A DNA stretch of 34,632 nucleotides, from NCBI RefSeq assembly GCF_010894475.1, contig NZ_JAAIYB010000034.1:1-34632 (forward strand), in the 5' to 3' direction. Positions 16,034-24,820 of the stretch are shown here, one piece after another. Below the pieces are notes generated by a model, which was not told the DNA's origin, made no database searches, and worked only from the letters and a program-made list of their open reading frames with translations. The DNA comes from Myxococcus vastator (lineage in GTDB: Bacteria > Myxococcota > Myxococcia > Myxococcales > Myxococcaceae). Both the position numbers and the translations under genes were made by a program. Each line of letters begins with the position of its first letter. Within the stretch, counting starts at the first letter, position 1.

Positions 16034-19000
16034 ATGCCCGTACTCGCCATCGGCAACATCGAGAAGGTCCGTGCACTCGCGGCCAACGCGCGCCTGCTGC
16101 TCGTGGGCGGCGCGCGCGCCTCCACCGCCAGTCGCCTCACCGCGTTCGAGCCGGGCACCAACAAGGTGCTGTGGAGCACGGAGCTGCCCTCCGCGGTGAA
16201 TGCGCTCGCCCTGGCCGGTGGACAGTGGGCCGCGGCCGGCGCGGATGGCACGCTGCGCATCGGCGCGGTGTCCGACGGACAGGTGCAGTTCCAGCTCAAC
16301 GACGTGCACCCCGGCGGCGTCACGGCGCTGGCCTCCAGCGCGGATGGCACGCTGCTCTTCAGCGCGGGCGCGGACGGCGCCGTGCGCGCCTGGGACTGGG
16401 AGTCCACGCGCAAGCTGCACGAGTGGACGGCGTCCACCCAGCCCCTGCGCGCGGTGGCCGTGGACCCCTCCGGCACCTACGCGGCGGGCGCGGGCGACGA
16501 CGGCGTGGTGCACGTCTTCACCGTGGCCACCGGCGCGCGGCGTGACATGCCTGGCCACGAAGGCGCCGTGCGCGCGCTCGCCTTCACCCCGCGCGATGGC
16601 CGGCTGGTGTCCGCTGGTGACGACGGCAAGCTGCGCATCTGGTACCTCGTCGGCGCGGTGGAGTTCGAGGTCCGCGGCGAGAAGGACTCCGGCCATGCCG
16701 GCCCGGTGCTCGCCCTGCTCTTCCCGCCCACGCCCACCGTCAAGCCGGGTGAGGAAGAGCCCGGCGACCGCGTGTGGTCCTCGGGCAGCGACGGGCAAAT
16801 CAAGGTCTGGCGCCTGGACGTGCGCCGCAAGCCGCGCTCGCTCGACGCGGGTGGAAAGCCCGTGCAGGCGCTCGCCTTCGCCCCGCCCGTCAATCCGCGG
16901 CTGGCGAAGACGTCCCTGGGCTCCATCTTCACGGGCGGGGATGACCGCCGCGCGCACCGCTTTGGCCTCGCGGTGGACGGCTCGCCCGCGGGCGACCACG
17001 ACACGTCCCAGCACGGCATCGACCTGCTGACGGAGTCACTCAAGGCCGGCCGTCCCCGCCGCGAAGCCGCGGTGCGCGAGGCCGCCGCCCTGGAGGAGGC
17101 GGAGGCGCTGGACTTCCTCTTCCAGGTGCTGGCCACGGAGAAGGACGCGGAGGTCCGGCGGCTCGCCGTGCGCGAACTGGCGGACAAGGGCCGCACCGCC
17201 GCGCGCCCCAAGCTGCGCGAGCGGCTGGACGACTCGCACCCGATGGTGCGCAAGGCCGCGCTGGAAGCGCTCGTCGCGCTGGAGCCGGAGTCGCCCCTGT
17301 CCGCGCCGCGCGCGGCGCTGGGCTCGCAGCACCCAGAGGTGCGCGTGCTGGGCCTGGAGCTGCTGGCGAAGCTGGGCGGCACGTCCCCGCTGGTGCCGGG
17401 CCTCATCGCCGGACAGCTCGCGGACAGCCAGGGCGCGGTCGGCCTGGCCGCGCTGGACGCCCTCACCCAGGTGGTGCCGGGCGACGGCGCCGAGCCGCTG
17501 CGCACCGCCTTCGAGCGCGGCCCGGCCCTGCTCAAAATCGATGTGCTGGTCCGCGCCGCGGCCAGGGGGCTGCTCGGGCACGCGCAGCTCCAGCCCCTGG
17601 CGGCCCGCGCGCTGGATGACGCGGACCTCGGCGTTCGCCGCACGGCCTTCACCCTCCGCGTCATGGAGCGCCGAGCGCTGTCCCACGCGCTGGAGTCGCG
17701 TGACGAGGGCTTCGCCCGGGGCACCAAGGAAGTGTCCCGCTGGCTGGCTCAGCACGCGCGCCGGGCGCAGGGCGTCGCGGGCACTGCGCCCATCACCGAC
17801 GCGGAGCTCCAGGCCGCGCGCGACGCGATGCCCGCGCAGGGCGCCACGGGCGCGGCCATCACCGAGAGCGACCTGGAGCCGCTGCTGGCCGCCATGGCCT
17901 GCCGCACGCCGGACACGGCCGTGCACGGCGCGCGCGGCCTGGCGCAGCTGGGTGACGCACGGGCGCTGGGCGCGCTGCTCCAGCTCTCCCGCGAGCCGGA
18001 CGCCACCATTCGCCGGATCGCTGCCTCCTCCCTCCAGGCCCTCCAGGACGCGCGCGCTCGCGAGCGGCTGGTGTGGATGCTGGACGACGAGGACGCGGAC
18101 GTGCGCGCCGCCGCGCTGGACGCGGTGGTGGAACTGGACGCAGAGGCGCCGCTGGAATCAGCGGAGGCCGCCCTGCGCTCGGGCCACGAGGACGTGCGCG
18201 TGCGCGGCCTGGACCGGCTGGTGAAGCTGGGCGCTTCGACGCCGGGCGCGGAGCCGCTGCTGGGTGACGCGCTGGAGGACGAGTCCGGCAAGGTGCGCGG
18301 CGAGGCCTTCCGCACGCTGTGGGCCTGGAACGAGCAGGCGCCGGAGAAGGCGCTGGACCGCGCGCTGGCGGGCCGCTTCCCCGACCTGCGCCACCGCGCG
18401 GTGGAGGTGCTGGCGCAGCGCGCCGCCGAGGGCTGGGCGATGGAGCGGCTGAAGAAGGCCGTGGAGGACCGCGACACCAGCGTGGCCACCGCCGCGTATG
18501 ACGCGTGGGTGAAGCACGTGGGCAAGGAGCACGCGGAGGCCCACCTCGCGGCGCTCGCCACCCCACACGCGCCGCTGCGGGAGCACGCCGCGAAGGGCGC
18601 CATCCACGCCCCCATCGAGCCGTTGCGCTCGCCGCTGCTCAAGCGCGTCCAGGACGAGGAGGTCCCCGTCGCCGTGGCCGCGCTGGAGGCGCTGGACAAG
18701 CTGGTGCCCGACGAGAACGGGCCCCTGCTGGCCGGCCTCTCCGCGGCGCCGCTGCCGGTGCGCGTGCGCGCGGTGGAGCTGCTGGCGCCGCGTGGCGCCG
18801 AAGACATCATCGAACCGATGCGCGCGTTCATCACCGACAAGGACCTGGAGCGGCTCTACCCTCCGGCCTTCCTGGTGCCGCTGCGCATCCGCGCCGCGCG
18901 GGCCCTGGCGTCACTGGGCTCGCGGCGCCTCTTGACCTTCTTCGCCACCGTGCTGCTGCCGCACGAGCTGGGCGACCTCCAGGAGCAGGGTGGGCGCGGG

Positions 19001-22000
19001 CTCGCCACCGCCGCTCGCCGGGGTGACGAGGGCTTCCTGCTGGACGCGCTGGGCCACGCCAACGTGGCGGTGCGCTCCTGGGCCGCGGACGGCCTGTCCC
19101 GCCTGGGTGACGCGCGCGCCCTGCCGGTGCTCACCGGCAACCTGCGCCACGACCACCTCCCCATCCGGCTGGGCGCCATCCTCTCCTTCGCGGCCCTGGG
19201 CCCGGAGGGCGACGGCGGCCTGCTGCACGGCCTGGAGGACCGCGCCCGCGAGGTGCAGGAGCTGGTGTTCGCCATCGTCCTCGCCCGGGACTTGCGCGCC
19301 AGCCGCCGGGGCGAGCCGCCCGACCTGCTCACCAGCGCCCTCTCCAGCGGCAGGCCGGAGGTCCGCTACGCCGCCGCCCGCGCGCTGGAGCTGCGCACGG
19401 AGCCGGACGCGGCGCGCGCCCAGCTGGTGGAGGCCCTGCTGCCGCCTCGGCCGGAGAAGGTGGCCGACATGAAGGAATGGCCGGCCGAAGAGGAGCGCGT
19501 GAAGTACGTCGTCGGGCTCGCGGAGGCCCTGTCCAGCCTCCAGCCCGAGCAGCGCTACGCGGCGGCCCAGGTGCTGCTGCTGCGCGACAAGCCGCTGGAG
19601 TACTTCCGTCACGCCAGGAAGGTGGCGCGGCCGAGCACGCTGGACGCGCCCTGGAAACCGGAGACGGCGCCCGCCAGCGCGCCCGCGCAGGCCACGCCCG
19701 CGAAGAACTGGCTGCGGCGCATCTTCTCCGCCGTGAAGACGGAGGCCCCCGCCGCCTCGCCCGAGGCCTCCGCCCAGGCCGAGCGGCAGCACCTGCGCCG
19801 GCTGGCCTTCGGCGCCTACGTCGGCCTGCTGCGGCAGGTGTCCACCGGCGACGACGAGAGCCACCGCGTGCGCCGCGACGCGGTGGACCGCGTGGTGAAG
19901 CTCACGCTGGAGGGCTTCGCCGGCACGCCCGCCGCCGTGGCCGCCCTGCTGCGCGCCCTGGAAGACCCGCACCAACTGGTGCGCAAGGCCGCGCTGACGG
20001 GGCTGAAGGAGCTGTTCCCCGCCGGGAGCGATGAGCCGCTGGCGCTGGCCCTGGCCTCGCTGGCGCCGGACGTGGCGCGCGCGGCGCTGGATGAGCTGGC
20101 CACGCGGGGTGACGCCGCGAAGCCGCGCATCACCGCCGCGCTGAACTCGCCGCTGACGGACGTGCGCCGTTACGCCTTCGAGCTGCTGGAGAAGCTCAGC
20201 CCGCCCGGCAGCCTGGAGCCGCTGCTGGCCGCGCTGGGCAGCGAGCACGCCGACCTGCGCGTGGGCGTCATCGAGCGGCTGGCGGGCGCCAACGACTCGC
20301 GCGTCACCGAAGCGCTGGGACGCGCCATGGCCAGCGAGCATGAGGATTTGCGCCTGCGCGCCTCGGAGCTGCTGGCGTGGCGCGGCGATGACCGCGCGGT
20401 GGAGGTGCTCGCCAGCTTCCTGCGCGCGGAGAACGCCGCCGCCGCGAAGCGCGCCACGAAGGCCCTGTCCCGGCTGGCCACGCCCGCCGCGGTGGCCGCG
20501 CTGGCCGCCCGGCTCACGTCGACCCAGGACGCCGGTGAGCGGCAGCGCCTGGTGACGGCCCTGGGCGACACCCGCCGCGCCGAGGCGCTGGACGTGCTGT
20601 CCCGGCAGTGTCTGGCGGACGAGGAGGGCTCGGTCCGCAGCGCGTGTGTCACCGCCGCCATGAGCGTGGCCGGCACCGACGTGAAGAAGCGCGACGCGGC
20701 CCAGGCCGTGTCCTTCCTGCGCCACGCGGTGAAGAGCCAGGACATGTCCGTGCGGCTGGCCGCGCTGCGCGAGCTGGAGCACGGCGCCGAGGCCGGCCAG
20801 TCGGAGCTGCTGGCCAGCCTCTTCTCGGACCGCTTCGCGGCCGTGGCCGCGGAGGCGGTGGAGCGCTACGCCAGGCGCGTCACCGAGCACGGCGCCCCGG
20901 TGGAGCCGCTGGAGGCGGTGCTGCGCGGCGGCTCGCGCGAGCTGATGCTGCCGGCCGCCGAGGGCGTGGCCTTCAAGGGCGGCGTCAGCGCGCTGCGGCC
21001 CCTGATGCTGTACGCCCGCGCGGGTGAAGACGGCCAGCGCGAGCGGGCCCTGCTGGCCCTGGGCACGCTGGGTGACGCGCGCGCCCTGGCCGAGCTGGAG
21101 ACGGTGGCCGCGGGCGGCACGGCGGAAGCGCCCGTGGAGCCGAGCATGGTGTCGGCCGCCATCGAGGGCCTGGGCCGGCTCGCCGCGAAGCTGCCGGACG
21201 GCGAGGAGCGCCGCCGCGTCGAGGAGAAGGTGGAGGCCGCCGCGGTGGAGGGCGCCACGCTGGAGCTGCAGCAGGCCGGCGTGAAGGGCCTGCGCGCTAT
21301 CGGCGGGGAGCGCGCCCGCGTGAAAATCGAGGCGCTGCTCGGCGACACGGGCACGGCGCTGCCGGTGCAACTGACCGCGGCCCAGGAGCTGGGGAAGCTC
21401 AAGGACACCGCGGCGGAGGCGGCCCTGGCCGCCGCGCTGGACGCGCCCCAGCAGGACCTGCGCAAGGAGGCGCGCAAGGCGCTCGACGTGCTGTTCCCCA
21501 CCGAGCGCACGCGGGTGGAGTTCCACGCGGTGGCCAGCCGCTACCCGGACATCTCCGCGCCCGCGGCGGCCTACCTCGCCAACGAAGGCGACCCGGCGCT
21601 GCTGGTGCCCCGGCTGGCCACGCTGGACAACGTGACGCTGCGGCTGCGCCTGCGGCGCGGGCTCGCGCGCCGGGGCGCCCTGCCCCTGCCGGAGGTGGTG
21701 GCGCTGCTGGGCCACGACAAGCCGGAGGCCCGCGAGGAGGCCGCGCTGCTGGTGGGCACCTGGACGGGTGAGGCCCGCGAGCCCGGCGCGGTGGACCTGG
21801 CCGCGCTGTCCCGCGCGCTGGTGACGGCCGAGCGCCGCACGGCCACGGACTGGGCCTCCGCCGCGCCTTCCAAGCGCGCCGCGCTGGTGGCCGCCTGGGA
21901 GCGCCTGCTGTGGGCGGGCTCCCGGCTGGGCACCGCGGGCCTGGCCGACTCCGCGCGCACCCTCCTCCAGGGTGGAGAGGCGGCGGCCCCGGGCACCGTG

Positions 22001-22570
22001 CGCCAGGAGGCCGCGCGCGCCCTGGGCCGGCTGGGCACGCCGGGGGGCACGCTGACGCTCACCGGACAGGCTCCGGCGGCCGTGCTGACGAACGAGAAGG
22101 AGCGCGCCGCCGCGGCGGACACGCTGCGCAAGTCCCTGGTGGACCCGGACGCGCGGGTGCGGGCGGCGGCGGCGGATGCGCTGGCGAAGCTCGCCCCCGA
22201 CCGCGCCACCGCGTGGGCGCTGGAAGTGAAGCCCTTCGACGCGGTGGCCTTCGGCCCCATGGGCGCCCGGACGACGCCGGCGCTGCTGGCCACCTCCGAG
22301 GGCCGCCGACTGTCGGTGCCGACGCTGCTGGGCGCCCACACGCTGGAGCCCTTGAAGCCCCTGGCCACCGACGCGAAGCCGGAGACGCGGCAGGACGCAT
22401 GGGCCGCGCTGGGCCGCCTGGGCGGAGACGACGCGGCGAAGCTGCTGCACGAGGCCGCCTTCGACAAGTCGCAAACCGTGGAGCTGCGCAAGGCCGCGTG
22501 GCGCGCCCACAAACGAGCACGCCGGGCCGCTGAGCGCGCCCGGAACCGGAAGGAAGGGAACCCGTCGTGA
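16034..22570 (+). CDS. Giant WD40 + HEAT/ARM-repeat protein, candidate type XIII retron ARM component
   Basis: A 2178-aa cytoplasmic protein. The ATG at 16034 has GAGGAG 4 nt upstream; the GTG one codon earlier is too close to it. Residues about 1-320 are WD40-like blades (ADGAVRAWDWESTRKL, DDGVVHVFTVATGARR, DDGKLRIWYLVGAVEF, SDGQIKVWRLDVRRK), probably one propeller. From about 345 to 2150 there is a nearly continuous HEAT/ARM solenoid with many units of the type DxEVRxLAVRELADKG or DxMVRKAALEALVAL. A Pro/Ala-rich break occurs around 1215-1260. The tail is strongly basic (RAHKRARRAAERARNRK), suited to nucleic-acid contact. No nuclease, ATPase or protease motif is visible. Its TGA overlaps the GTG of the SWIM gene (GTGA). 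ARM plus winged-helix/SWIM proteins next to a retron RT is, as I recall, the defining gene set of type XIII retrons, so a role in phage defence is inferred. Confidence 0.88.
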   Translation: MPVLAIGNIEKVRALAANARLLLVGGARASTASRLTAFEPGTNKVLWSTELPSAVNALALAGGQWAAAGADGTLRIGAVSDGQVQFQLNDVHPGGVTALASSADGTLLFSAGADGAVRAWDWESTRKLHEWTASTQPLRAVAVDPSGTYAAGAGDDGVVHVFTVATGARRDMPGHEGAVRALAFTPRDGRLVSAGDDGKLRIWYLVGAVEFEVRGEKDSGHAGPVLALLFPPTPTVKPGEEEPGDRVWSSGSDGQIKVWRLDVRRKPRSLDAGGKPVQALAFAPPVNPRLAKTSLGSIFTGGDDRRAHRFGLAVDGSPAGDHDTSQHGIDLLTESLKAGRPRREAAVREAAALEEAEALDFLFQVLATEKDAEVRRLAVRELADKGRTAARPKLRERLDDSHPMVRKAALEALVALEPESPLSAPRAALGSQHPEVRVLGLELLAKLGGTSPLVPGLIAGQLADSQGAVGLAALDALTQVVPGDGAEPLRTAFERGPALLKIDVLVRAAARGLLGHAQLQPLAARALDDADLGVRRTAFTLRVMERRALSHALESRDEGFARGTKEVSRWLAQHARRAQGVAGTAPITDAELQAARDAMPAQGATGAAITESDLEPLLAAMACRTPDTAVHGARGLAQLGDARALGALLQLSREPDATIRRIAASSLQALQDARARERLVWMLDDEDADVRAAALDAVVELDAEAPLESAEAALRSGHEDVRVRGLDRLVKLGASTPGAEPLLGDALEDESGKVRGEAFRTLWAWNEQAPEKALDRALAGRFPDLRHRAVEVLAQRAAEGWAMERLKKAVEDRDTSVATAAYDAWVKHVGKEHAEAHLAALATPHAPLREHAAKGAIHAPIEPLRSPLLKRVQDEEVPVAVAALEALDKLVPDENGPLLAGLSAAPLPVRVRAVELLAPRGAEDIIEPMRAFITDKDLERLYPPAFLVPLRIRAARALASLGSRRLLTFFATVLLPHELGDLQEQGGRGLATAARRGDEGFLLDALGHANVAVRSWAADGLSRLGDARALPVLTGNLRHDHLPIRLGAILSFAALGPEGDGGLLHGLEDRAREVQELVFAIVLARDLRASRRGEPPDLLTSALSSGRPEVRYAAARALELRTEPDAARAQLVEALLPPRPEKVADMKEWPAEEERVKYVVGLAEALSSLQPEQRYAAAQVLLLRDKPLEYFRHARKVARPSTLDAPWKPETAPASAPAQATPAKNWLRRIFSAVKTEAPAASPEASAQAERQHLRRLAFGAYVGLLRQVSTGDDESHRVRRDAVDRVVKLTLEGFAGTPAAVAALLRALEDPHQLVRKAALTGLKELFPAGSDEPLALALASLAPDVARAALDELATRGDAAKPRITAALNSPLTDVRRYAFELLEKLSPPGSLEPLLAALGSEHADLRVGVIERLAGANDSRVTEALGRAMASEHEDLRLRASELLAWRGDDRAVEVLASFLRAENAAAAKRATKALSRLATPAAVAALAARLTSTQDAGERQRLVTALGDTRRAEALDVLSRQCLADEEGSVRSACVTAAMSVAGTDVKKRDAAQAVSFLRHAVKSQDMSVRLAALRELEHGAEAGQSELLASLFSDRFAAVAAEAVERYARRVTEHGAPVEPLEAVLRGGSRELMLPAAEGVAFKGGVSALRPLMLYARAGEDGQRERALLALGTLGDARALAELETVAAGGTAEAPVEPSMVSAAIEGLGRLAAKLPDGEERRRVEEKVEAAAVEGATLELQQAGVKGLRAIGGERARVKIEALLGDTGTALPVQLTAAQELGKLKDTAAEAALAAALDAPQQDLRKEARKALDVLFPTERTRVEFHAVASRYPDISAPAAAYLANEGDPALLVPRLATLDNVTLRLRLRRGLARRGALPLPEVVALLGHDKPEAREEAALLVGTWTGEAREPGAVDLAALSRALVTAERRTATDWASAAPSKRAALVAAWERLLWAGSRLGTAGLADSARTLLQGGEAAAPGTVRQEAARALGRLGTPGGTLTLTGQAPAAVLTNEKERAAAADTLRKSLVDPDARVRAAAADALAKLAPDRATAWALEVKPFDAVAFGPMGARTTPALLATSEGRRLSVPTLLGAHTLEPLKPLATDAKPETRQDAWAALGRLGGDDAAKLLHEAAFDKSQTVELRKAAWRAHKRARRAAERARNRKEGNPS

Positions 22571-24420
22571 CGACCGCCACCCGACACCCCGTCGAGCTGC
22601 GCTACGCCACCGCGAGCGACGTCGAGTCCGGCACGGACGGCTCCCGCGTCCGCCTGGCCCTGGAGGGCTCGCGCGGCACCGTGGGCGTGAGCGGCCGCGT
22701 CACCGACGCCGCCCTCTTCCGCGACGCGCTGGCCGCCACCTTCGGCATCCTCGCCAGCGACCTGCGCTACCGGGGCAAGGACCGCACCGCGTACCTCGCC
22801 TACCTGATGAAGCAGGGCAAGCGGGCCAGCGCGCTCATCTGGGAGGCGCAGAAGGCGTTCCTGGACAACGCGCTGGACGGCGAGAAGCAGCAGGACGCGG
22901 TGCTGGACCCCGTGCTCACGGTGGACCCGGACAGCGTGTCGCTGGAGGTCTTCTCCCGCGACGAGAGCGCCTACGCCCGGCTGTCCTTCGACAACCGCCT
23001 CTTCGAGGGCCGCGAGGCCGCGCACGGCTCCACCTTCCTGGACGTGCCGCCGGAGCTGCCCGCGCGCGTGGACCGGCTGCGCACCTACGTGCCCGTCTCC
23101 CTGGAGGCCCACGTCGCGCTGGCCACGCCGGCCTCCCAGCCGGCCCGCGCCCCGCGCAACGTGGAGGTGCCCCACGCCTGGCTGCGCGGCTTCCTCCAGG
23201 TGCAGTCCGCCGCCACGCTGCCCGCGAGCACCTGCGAGCTGGCGCCCATCGACCTGTACAACCTCCTCTTCGCCCTGCGCGCGCGCAAGGCGAAGAAGGC
23301 CCCGCGCGCGCTGCGCTTCGAGCTGGTGCCCGGCGCCCCGCCCCGGCTGGTGCTGGAGCCGTGGGAGCTGGTGCTGGAGTGCCACGGCGGCACGTACAAC
23401 GGCACCGCGCCCGCGGTGGTGCGCACCTTCGGCCGTCAGCGGCTGGCCGCGCTCGCGCGCCTGCTTCCCCACGCGAAGTCCGTGCGCGTGCAGTTGATGG
23501 GCCCCGGCCTGCCGGTGTTCTGGGTCATCGACATGGGCGCGGCCACGCTGACGCTGGGCCTCACGGGCTGGACGGAGAGCGGGTGGTCCTCCGCCGCGGC
23601 CTTCGACGTGCTGATGCCCCGCGCGGTACCGGACGGACTGGCGGAGCGGCTCCGCGACCGGCTGCGGACCGAAGGCCCCCTGCCCTTCGACACGCTCGCC
23701 GCCAGCGCCGGCGCGCCCAAGGAGTCCGTGCGCGCGGCGCTCCAGCTGGAGTGCCTGCGCGGGCGCATCCTCTTCGACGTGGCGCGCGGCCAGTACCGTC
23801 CGCGCGAGCTGATGCCCACGCCGGTGGACGCCGCCGTCATCCGCTACGGCAGCGAGCTGGAAGCGCGGGCGCACCGACTGCTGGGCGGCGACGGCGCGCC
23901 GGGCGCGGGCGAGGTGAAGCTGACCAAGGTGCACGACGTGGTGGGCGAAGGCCTCCGCATCCACGGCGAGGTGGTGGACCGCGAGGCCCTGCGCAGCTTC
24001 TTCCCCAGCTTCACGCTGGACTTGGAAGGCCGCGTGAAGGACGCCAGCTGCGGGTGCCCGCACCACCGGCGCTCCGGGCTGCGGGAAGGCCCCTGCGAGC
24101 ACCTGCTGGCGCTGCGGCTGGCCTACGCGCGCCGCCGGGCGGAGGAAGAGGCGCTGCGGCAGACGCCCGAGGGCCGCAAGCTCATCCGCGCGGAGACGCG
24201 CGCCTACGTGCGCCGGGACGCGGAGAGCGGCCTGGAGACGGTGTACCGGGTCTCCCTGGATGGCCAGGTGGTGGCGGTGGAGTGGGGCCCGCGCACGGGC
24301 ACGTCGCGTCACCAGCGGCTCTGGTTCGACTCGGATGCCGAAGCGCGCGGGGCATATTTCGCGCGGCTGGAGAAATTGGCGGCTGAAGGCTACATCGACG
24401 CGGCCTCGGCCTTGGTGTAA
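22567..24420 (+). CDS. Winged-helix/SWIM/WGR-like protein, candidate type XIII retron WHSWIM component
   Basis: A 617-aa protein with GTG start at 22567 overlapping the previous stop, and AAGGGAA about 7 nt upstream. Three nucleic-acid-related modules are visible. A winged-helix domain lies at about 357-415 (AERLRDRLRTEGPLPFDTL, SVRAALQLECLRGRILFD). A SWIM zinc finger has ligands C495, C497, C510 and H512 (CGCP ... GPCEH). The C-terminus, about 555-612, resembles a WGR domain (TVYRVSLDGQVVAVEWGPRTG, then ARGAYFARLEKLAAEGYIDA), with WGP (from W573) in place of WGR. The N-terminal 350 residues are mixed alpha/beta and unrecognised. SWIM and WGR modules usually bind DNA or RNA, so this is the likeliest sensor or adaptor for the retron msDNA. 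It precedes the msr-msd region by 77 bp. The domain calls are seen in sequence; the defence role is inferred from the type XIII retron gene set. Confidence 0.88.
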   Translation: MTTATRHPVELRYATASDVESGTDGSRVRLALEGSRGTVGVSGRVTDAALFRDALAATFGILASDLRYRGKDRTAYLAYLMKQGKRASALIWEAQKAFLDNALDGEKQQDAVLDPVLTVDPDSVSLEVFSRDESAYARLSFDNRLFEGREAAHGSTFLDVPPELPARVDRLRTYVPVSLEAHVALATPASQPARAPRNVEVPHAWLRGFLQVQSAATLPASTCELAPIDLYNLLFALRARKAKKAPRALRFELVPGAPPRLVLEPWELVLECHGGTYNGTAPAVVRTFGRQRLAALARLLPHAKSVRVQLMGPGLPVFWVIDMGAATLTLGLTGWTESGWSSAAAFDVLMPRAVPDGLAERLRDRLRTEGPLPFDTLAASAGAPKESVRAALQLECLRGRILFDVARGQYRPRELMPTPVDAAVIRYGSELEARAHRLLGGDGAPGAGEVKLTKVHDVVGEGLRIHGEVVDREALRSFFPSFTLDLEGRVKDASCGCPHHRRSGLREGPCEHLLALRLAYARRRAEEEALRQTPEGRKLIRAETRAYVRRDAESGLETVYRVSLDGQVVAVEWGPRTGTSRHQRLWFDSDAEARGAYFARLEKLAAEGYIDAASALV

Positions 24421-24436
24421 ACCCATCAACCACGGC

Positions 24437-24457
24437 CCGGCCGCTGCGAGCGGCCGG
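24437..24457 (+). terminator. Perfect 9-bp GC hairpin after the SWIM gene
   Basis: CCGGCCGCT (24437-24445), loop GCG, AGCGGCCGG (24449-24457), beginning 16 bp after the SWIM stop and 40 bp before the retron RNA. No T-run follows, so it may be a terminator of the accessory genes, an attenuator or an RNA-processing structure. Confidence 0.5.
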
Positions 24458-24497
24458 CAGGACAGGTGCGACGAAGAGACGACGACGTGCGCTTCAC

Positions 24498-24523
24498 GCG
24501 CGAGCAGCCGAGAGAGGTCCGGA
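24498..24523 (+). repeat. Retron a1 repeat
   Basis: The first 10 bases, GCGCGAGCAG, pair perfectly with a2; the rest pairs with mismatches at two positions, one G-U wobble and an imperfect last few bases. The a1/a2 duplex holds the branch region beside the 3' end of the template. Confidence 0.88.
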
Positions 24524-24551
24524 GTGCATCAGCCTGAGCGCCTCGAGCGCG

Positions 24552-24572
24552 GGAGCGGCGTTGCGCCGCTCC
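24552..24572 (+). ncRNA. msr hairpin
   Basis: GGAGCGGCG (24552-24560), loop TTG, CGCCGCTCC (24564-24572). A perfect stem of this kind in msr is normally recognised by the cognate retron RT. A smaller GCGC/GCGC element (24538-24541 with 24547-24550) precedes it. Confidence 0.88.
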
Positions 24573-24613
24573 GGTTGGAATGCAGGACACTCTCCGCAAG
24601 GTAGCCTGTTCTT

Positions 24614-24714
24614 GGCTCTCTCCCTCCTAGGCACTACGGCCAGGGTGGGTAGCGGAGCCAACGACGCGACCGCCGTTTACCCACCCCGGCCGTAGTGCCT
24701 AGGAGGGGAGAGCC
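24614..24714 (+). ncRNA. msd long hairpin (template of the msDNA stem)
   Basis: The left arm 24614-24651 pairs with 24678-24714: 37 positions with a single A-C mismatch and one bulged T (24621), and a 26-nt loop at 24652-24677 that contains a further GCGG/CCGC pair. The reverse-transcribed copy would be a nearly fully duplex DNA stem. Confidence 0.92.
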
Positions 24715-24752
24715 GGTGAGGCTACCGTGCCCCAGGTAAGATGGTGGTGCTT

Positions 24753-24778
24753 TCCCGGCCTCCCTCGACTGCTCGCGC
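24753..24778 (+). repeat. Retron a2 repeat
   Basis: Reverse complement of a1 with a few changes; it ends in GCTCGCGC. It ends 42 bp before the RT start codon. Reverse transcription would begin just upstream of it. Confidence 0.88.
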
Positions 24779-24820
24779 CATGTCCCGTCTCCCATCGCCG
24801 CGCCCGCCCAAGGTGCAGAC

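Larger units (their letters stand above)
24498..24778 (+). ncRNA. Retron msr-msd RNA (Mx162-like)
   Basis: The 400-bp gap between the SWIM and RT genes holds the retron non-coding RNA. Terminal repeats a1 (24498-24523) and a2 (24753-24778) are complementary over 26 nt with a few mismatches. The msr part carries a perfect 9-bp hairpin at 24552-24572. Candidate branch guanosines lie in CAGCCTGAGCG at 24530-24540, just after a1; the AGC contexts at 24531 and 24537 fit the usual retron branch site. The msd part has a 37-bp hairpin at 24614-24714, flanked by an outer 8-bp stem (GGTAGCCT 24600-24607 with AGGCTACC 24719-24726). The RT would prime from the 2'-OH of the branch G, copy from the a2 side, and stop within msr, giving branched msDNA. 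If DNA starts next to a2 and ends near 24590 it would be about 160 nt, comparable to Mx162. Exact ends are inferred; the architecture is seen. Confidence 0.93.

Noticed and set aside
18911-22510. 1.2-kb-codon open frame antisense to the WD40-HEAT gene
   Set aside because: Same compositional artefact; the plus strand has clear repeat units and coupling to the next gene.
24614-24714. Long hairpin as a transcription terminator or transposon end
   Set aside because: No T-run, a 26-nt loop, flanking a1/a2 repeats and an adjacent retron RT make msd the better reading.
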